Positions 63,040 through 64,000 of a stretch of 64,000 bases of DNA are shown in pieces; the first letter of the stretch is position 1, and every line of letters begins with the position of its first letter. The notes under the pieces were generated by a model. The model saw nothing but the letters and a program-made list of their open reading frames with translations, did no database searches and was not told where the DNA came from. Made by a program: the position numbers and the translations under genes. The stretch comes from Tenacibaculum adriaticum (lineage in GTDB: Bacteria; Bacteroidota; Bacteroidia; Flavobacteriales; Flavobacteriaceae), in NCBI RefSeq assembly GCF_008124875.1, contig NZ_VNIA01000001.1, positions 242,943-306,942 on the forward strand, written 5' to 3'.

Positions 63040-63060
63040 CAGAAAAGTACGCGGAGATTT

Positions 63061-63393
63061 TTAACTTTCAGGAGCTAATTCTACTTCCAATCCGTCTAGC
63101 TCAGGAGTTATTGGTATTTGACAACCTAAACGGCTGTTATCTTCCACATAAAAAGCTTCAGCTAACATAGCTTCTTCTTCCTCACCCATTTCTGGTAATT
63201 CATGATCTGACTTTACATAACATTGACACGAAGCGCACATCGCCATACCACCACAAATCCCAATGGTTCCTTCTGGAGCTAACTCGTACGAACGAACTAC
63301 TTCCATTAGGTTCATTGCCATATCGGTGGGAGCTTGTATTTCGTGCAAAACACCTTCTCTATCTGTTATCTTTAGTGTGATATCTGGATTCAT
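63061..63393 (-). CDS. Adrenodoxin-type [2Fe-2S] ferredoxin
   Basis: A 110-residue electron carrier. The cluster ligands are in GICGGMAMCASCQCYV (C-x5-C-x2-C) and SRLGCQIPI (fourth Cys), the adrenodoxin/ISC-Fdx spacing. DVNLMEVVR-like helix (MNLMEVVRSYE) and the acidic patch EMGEEEEAMLAE, where partner proteins dock, are present. Its start directly abuts the stop of the reductase gene, so the two act as an electron-transfer pair. Possible acceptors include the acyl-ACP desaturase or aromatic-pathway enzymes; no proof is in the sequence. Confidence 0.94.
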   Translation of the reverse strand: MNPDITLKITDREGVLHEIQAPTDMAMNLMEVVRSYELAPEGTIGICGGMAMCASCQCYVKSDHELPEMGEEEEAMLAEAFYVEDNSRLGCQIPITPELDGLEVELAPES

Positions 63394-64000
63394 CTAATTT
63401 ATTGACTTTATAACAGCTTTTGGTGCTTCTTTTCGGGTTCCGTCAAAACCATCTACACCACCTACAGTTGTATATTTCATCACATATTTTTTATCTGGGA
63501 AAATACGTTGAAACGCACTTTGACACATTAAAGTGGCTTCATGAAAACCACATAAAATCAATTTCAATTTACCTGGATAGGTGTTTACGTCTCCAATGGC
63601 ATAAATTCCTGGAATATTCGTTTGATAATCAAGAGCATTATTTACTTTAATGGCATTTTTCTCAATTTCTAACCCCCAATCTGCTATGGGACCTAATTTT
63701 GGTGATAATCCGAAAAGAGGAATGAAATGATCTGTTTCTATAATGAACGGCTCTTCGTCTTTTTTATGAACTTCAACACCAGTAACTTTATCCCCTCCAA
63801 CAATTCCTTTAACCTCTGCAGGAGTTATTAATGTTAGTTTTCCTTCGTCTTTTAACTCTTGAACTTTATCCACGGAATCTAAAGCACCACGGAATTCATT
63901 TCTTCTATGAATTAATGTTACAGAAGAAGCAACATCAGTTAAGAAAATTGACCAATCTAAAGCAGAATCTCCGCCACCAGAAATCACAACTTTTTTGTCG
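63394..64000 (-). CDS. Ferredoxin-NADP reductase, thioredoxin-reductase-like type (N-terminal part outside window)
   Basis: The C-terminal 201 residues of an FAD/NAD(P)-binding oxidoreductase; the frame is open through the right edge (the GTG at 63985-63987 is internal). Visible features: the NADP-binding VVISGGGDSALDWSIFL, TLIHRRNEFRGALDSV (the arginines contact NADP phosphate), the FAD-binding end YAIGDVNTYPGKLKLILCGFHEATLM, and a C-terminal helix. There is no redox CxxC of thioredoxin reductase in the part seen. It fits the YumC/Chlorobium-type FNR that serves ferredoxins, and the adjoining ferredoxin supports this. Confidence 0.93.
   Translation of the reverse strand, partial: DKKVVISGGGDSALDWSIFLTDVASSVTLIHRRNEFRGALDSVDKVQELKDEGKLTLITPAEVKGIVGGDKVTGVEVHKKDEEPFIIETDHFIPLFGLSPKLGPIADWGLEIEKNAIKVNNALDYQTNIPGIYAIGDVNTYPGKLKLILCGFHEATLMCQSAFQRIFPDKKYVMKYTTVGGVDGFDGTRKEAPKAVIKSIN

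Noticed and set aside
1..64000. CRISPR arrays, insertion sequences, prophage or toxin-antitoxin modules
   Set aside because: No short regularly spaced repeats, transposase, integrase, phage structural gene or paired small toxin-antitoxin genes were seen. The only tandem repeat is the coding array at the left edge.

Overview
The window is low-GC, densely packed DNA from a member of the Bacteroidota, almost certainly a marine-type gliding Flavobacteriaceae (Tenacibaculum/Polaribacter-like). The evidence is the giant type IX secretion (T9SS)/gliding protein SprA in its usual ruvA-sprA-gcvH setting, a PorZ-like T9SS protein, many TonB-linked outer-membrane proteins, start sites with no clear Shine-Dalgarno sequence, and TAnnTTTG promoter elements. 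Nothing looks like a prophage, plasmid, insertion sequence, CRISPR array or integrated island. Most of the window is conserved core genome.

Layout. 1-1.7 kb: the 3' end of a gene built from nearly identical 1,032-bp tandem units that encode a parallel beta-helix module; it runs off the left edge. 1.8-5.1 kb: MORN-repeat protein, dodecin, DUF1304 protein, TsaB, TolC-type efflux protein. 5.3-10.3 kb: a respiratory cluster on the minus strand (CyoE, two subunit III proteins, subunit IV, then after an internal terminator a cysteine-less SCO-like protein, SCO1, a DUF420/CtaM-type protein and a small CxxC membrane protein). 10.4-10.6 kb: tRNA-Gly(GCC) and tRNA-Leu(TAA). 10.8-13.1 kb: a lone sugar N-acetyltransferase and two TonB paralogues. 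13.1-23.9 kb: vanZ-like, gcvH, sprA, ruvA and malic enzyme on the minus strand. 24-31.7 kb: a lone Aer-type PAS protein, QueG, AsmA-family protein, DUF5686 protein, an unrecognised protein with two Sm-like halves, and MoaD. 31.7-38.1 kb: DUF3817 protein, a heme-type TonB receptor, RecO, PorZ-like protein and CYTH protein. 38.3-51 kb: membrane lipid genes (two PlsC, HlyIII, acyl-ACP desaturase), TrpS, HAD phosphatase, aldo-keto reductase, Pgk, MoaE, an AddB-like nuclease and an omega-amidase. 51.2-59.5 kb: a repeat lipoprotein with its TonB receptor, Pgi, an M23 peptidase and a DUF3108 protein. 59.6-64 kb: aromatic amino acid catabolism (tryptophan dioxygenase, HppD, HmgA), then a ferredoxin and a ferredoxin-NADP reductase that runs off the right edge.

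How the parts connect. The cox cluster builds a heme-copper oxidase whose subunits I and II lie elsewhere. SprA is the outer-membrane translocon and PorZ part of the cell-surface machinery of the T9SS. HppD and HmgA take tyrosine to maleylacetoacetate. MoaD and MoaE are the two halves of molybdopterin synthase but are encoded 13 kb apart. Several genes must begin with TTG or GTG (TolC-like, CyoE, SprA, QueG, M23 peptidase, DUF3108 protein).

The most noteworthy items are the homogenised 1,032-bp repeat array at the left edge, an AddB-like nuclease with no cysteine at all, a SCO paralogue that has lost its copper cysteines but kept the histidine, a tandem Sm-like protein translationally coupled to MoaD, and a four-repeat lipoprotein paired with a TonB receptor. 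I saw no obvious complete, previously undescribed multi-gene system.
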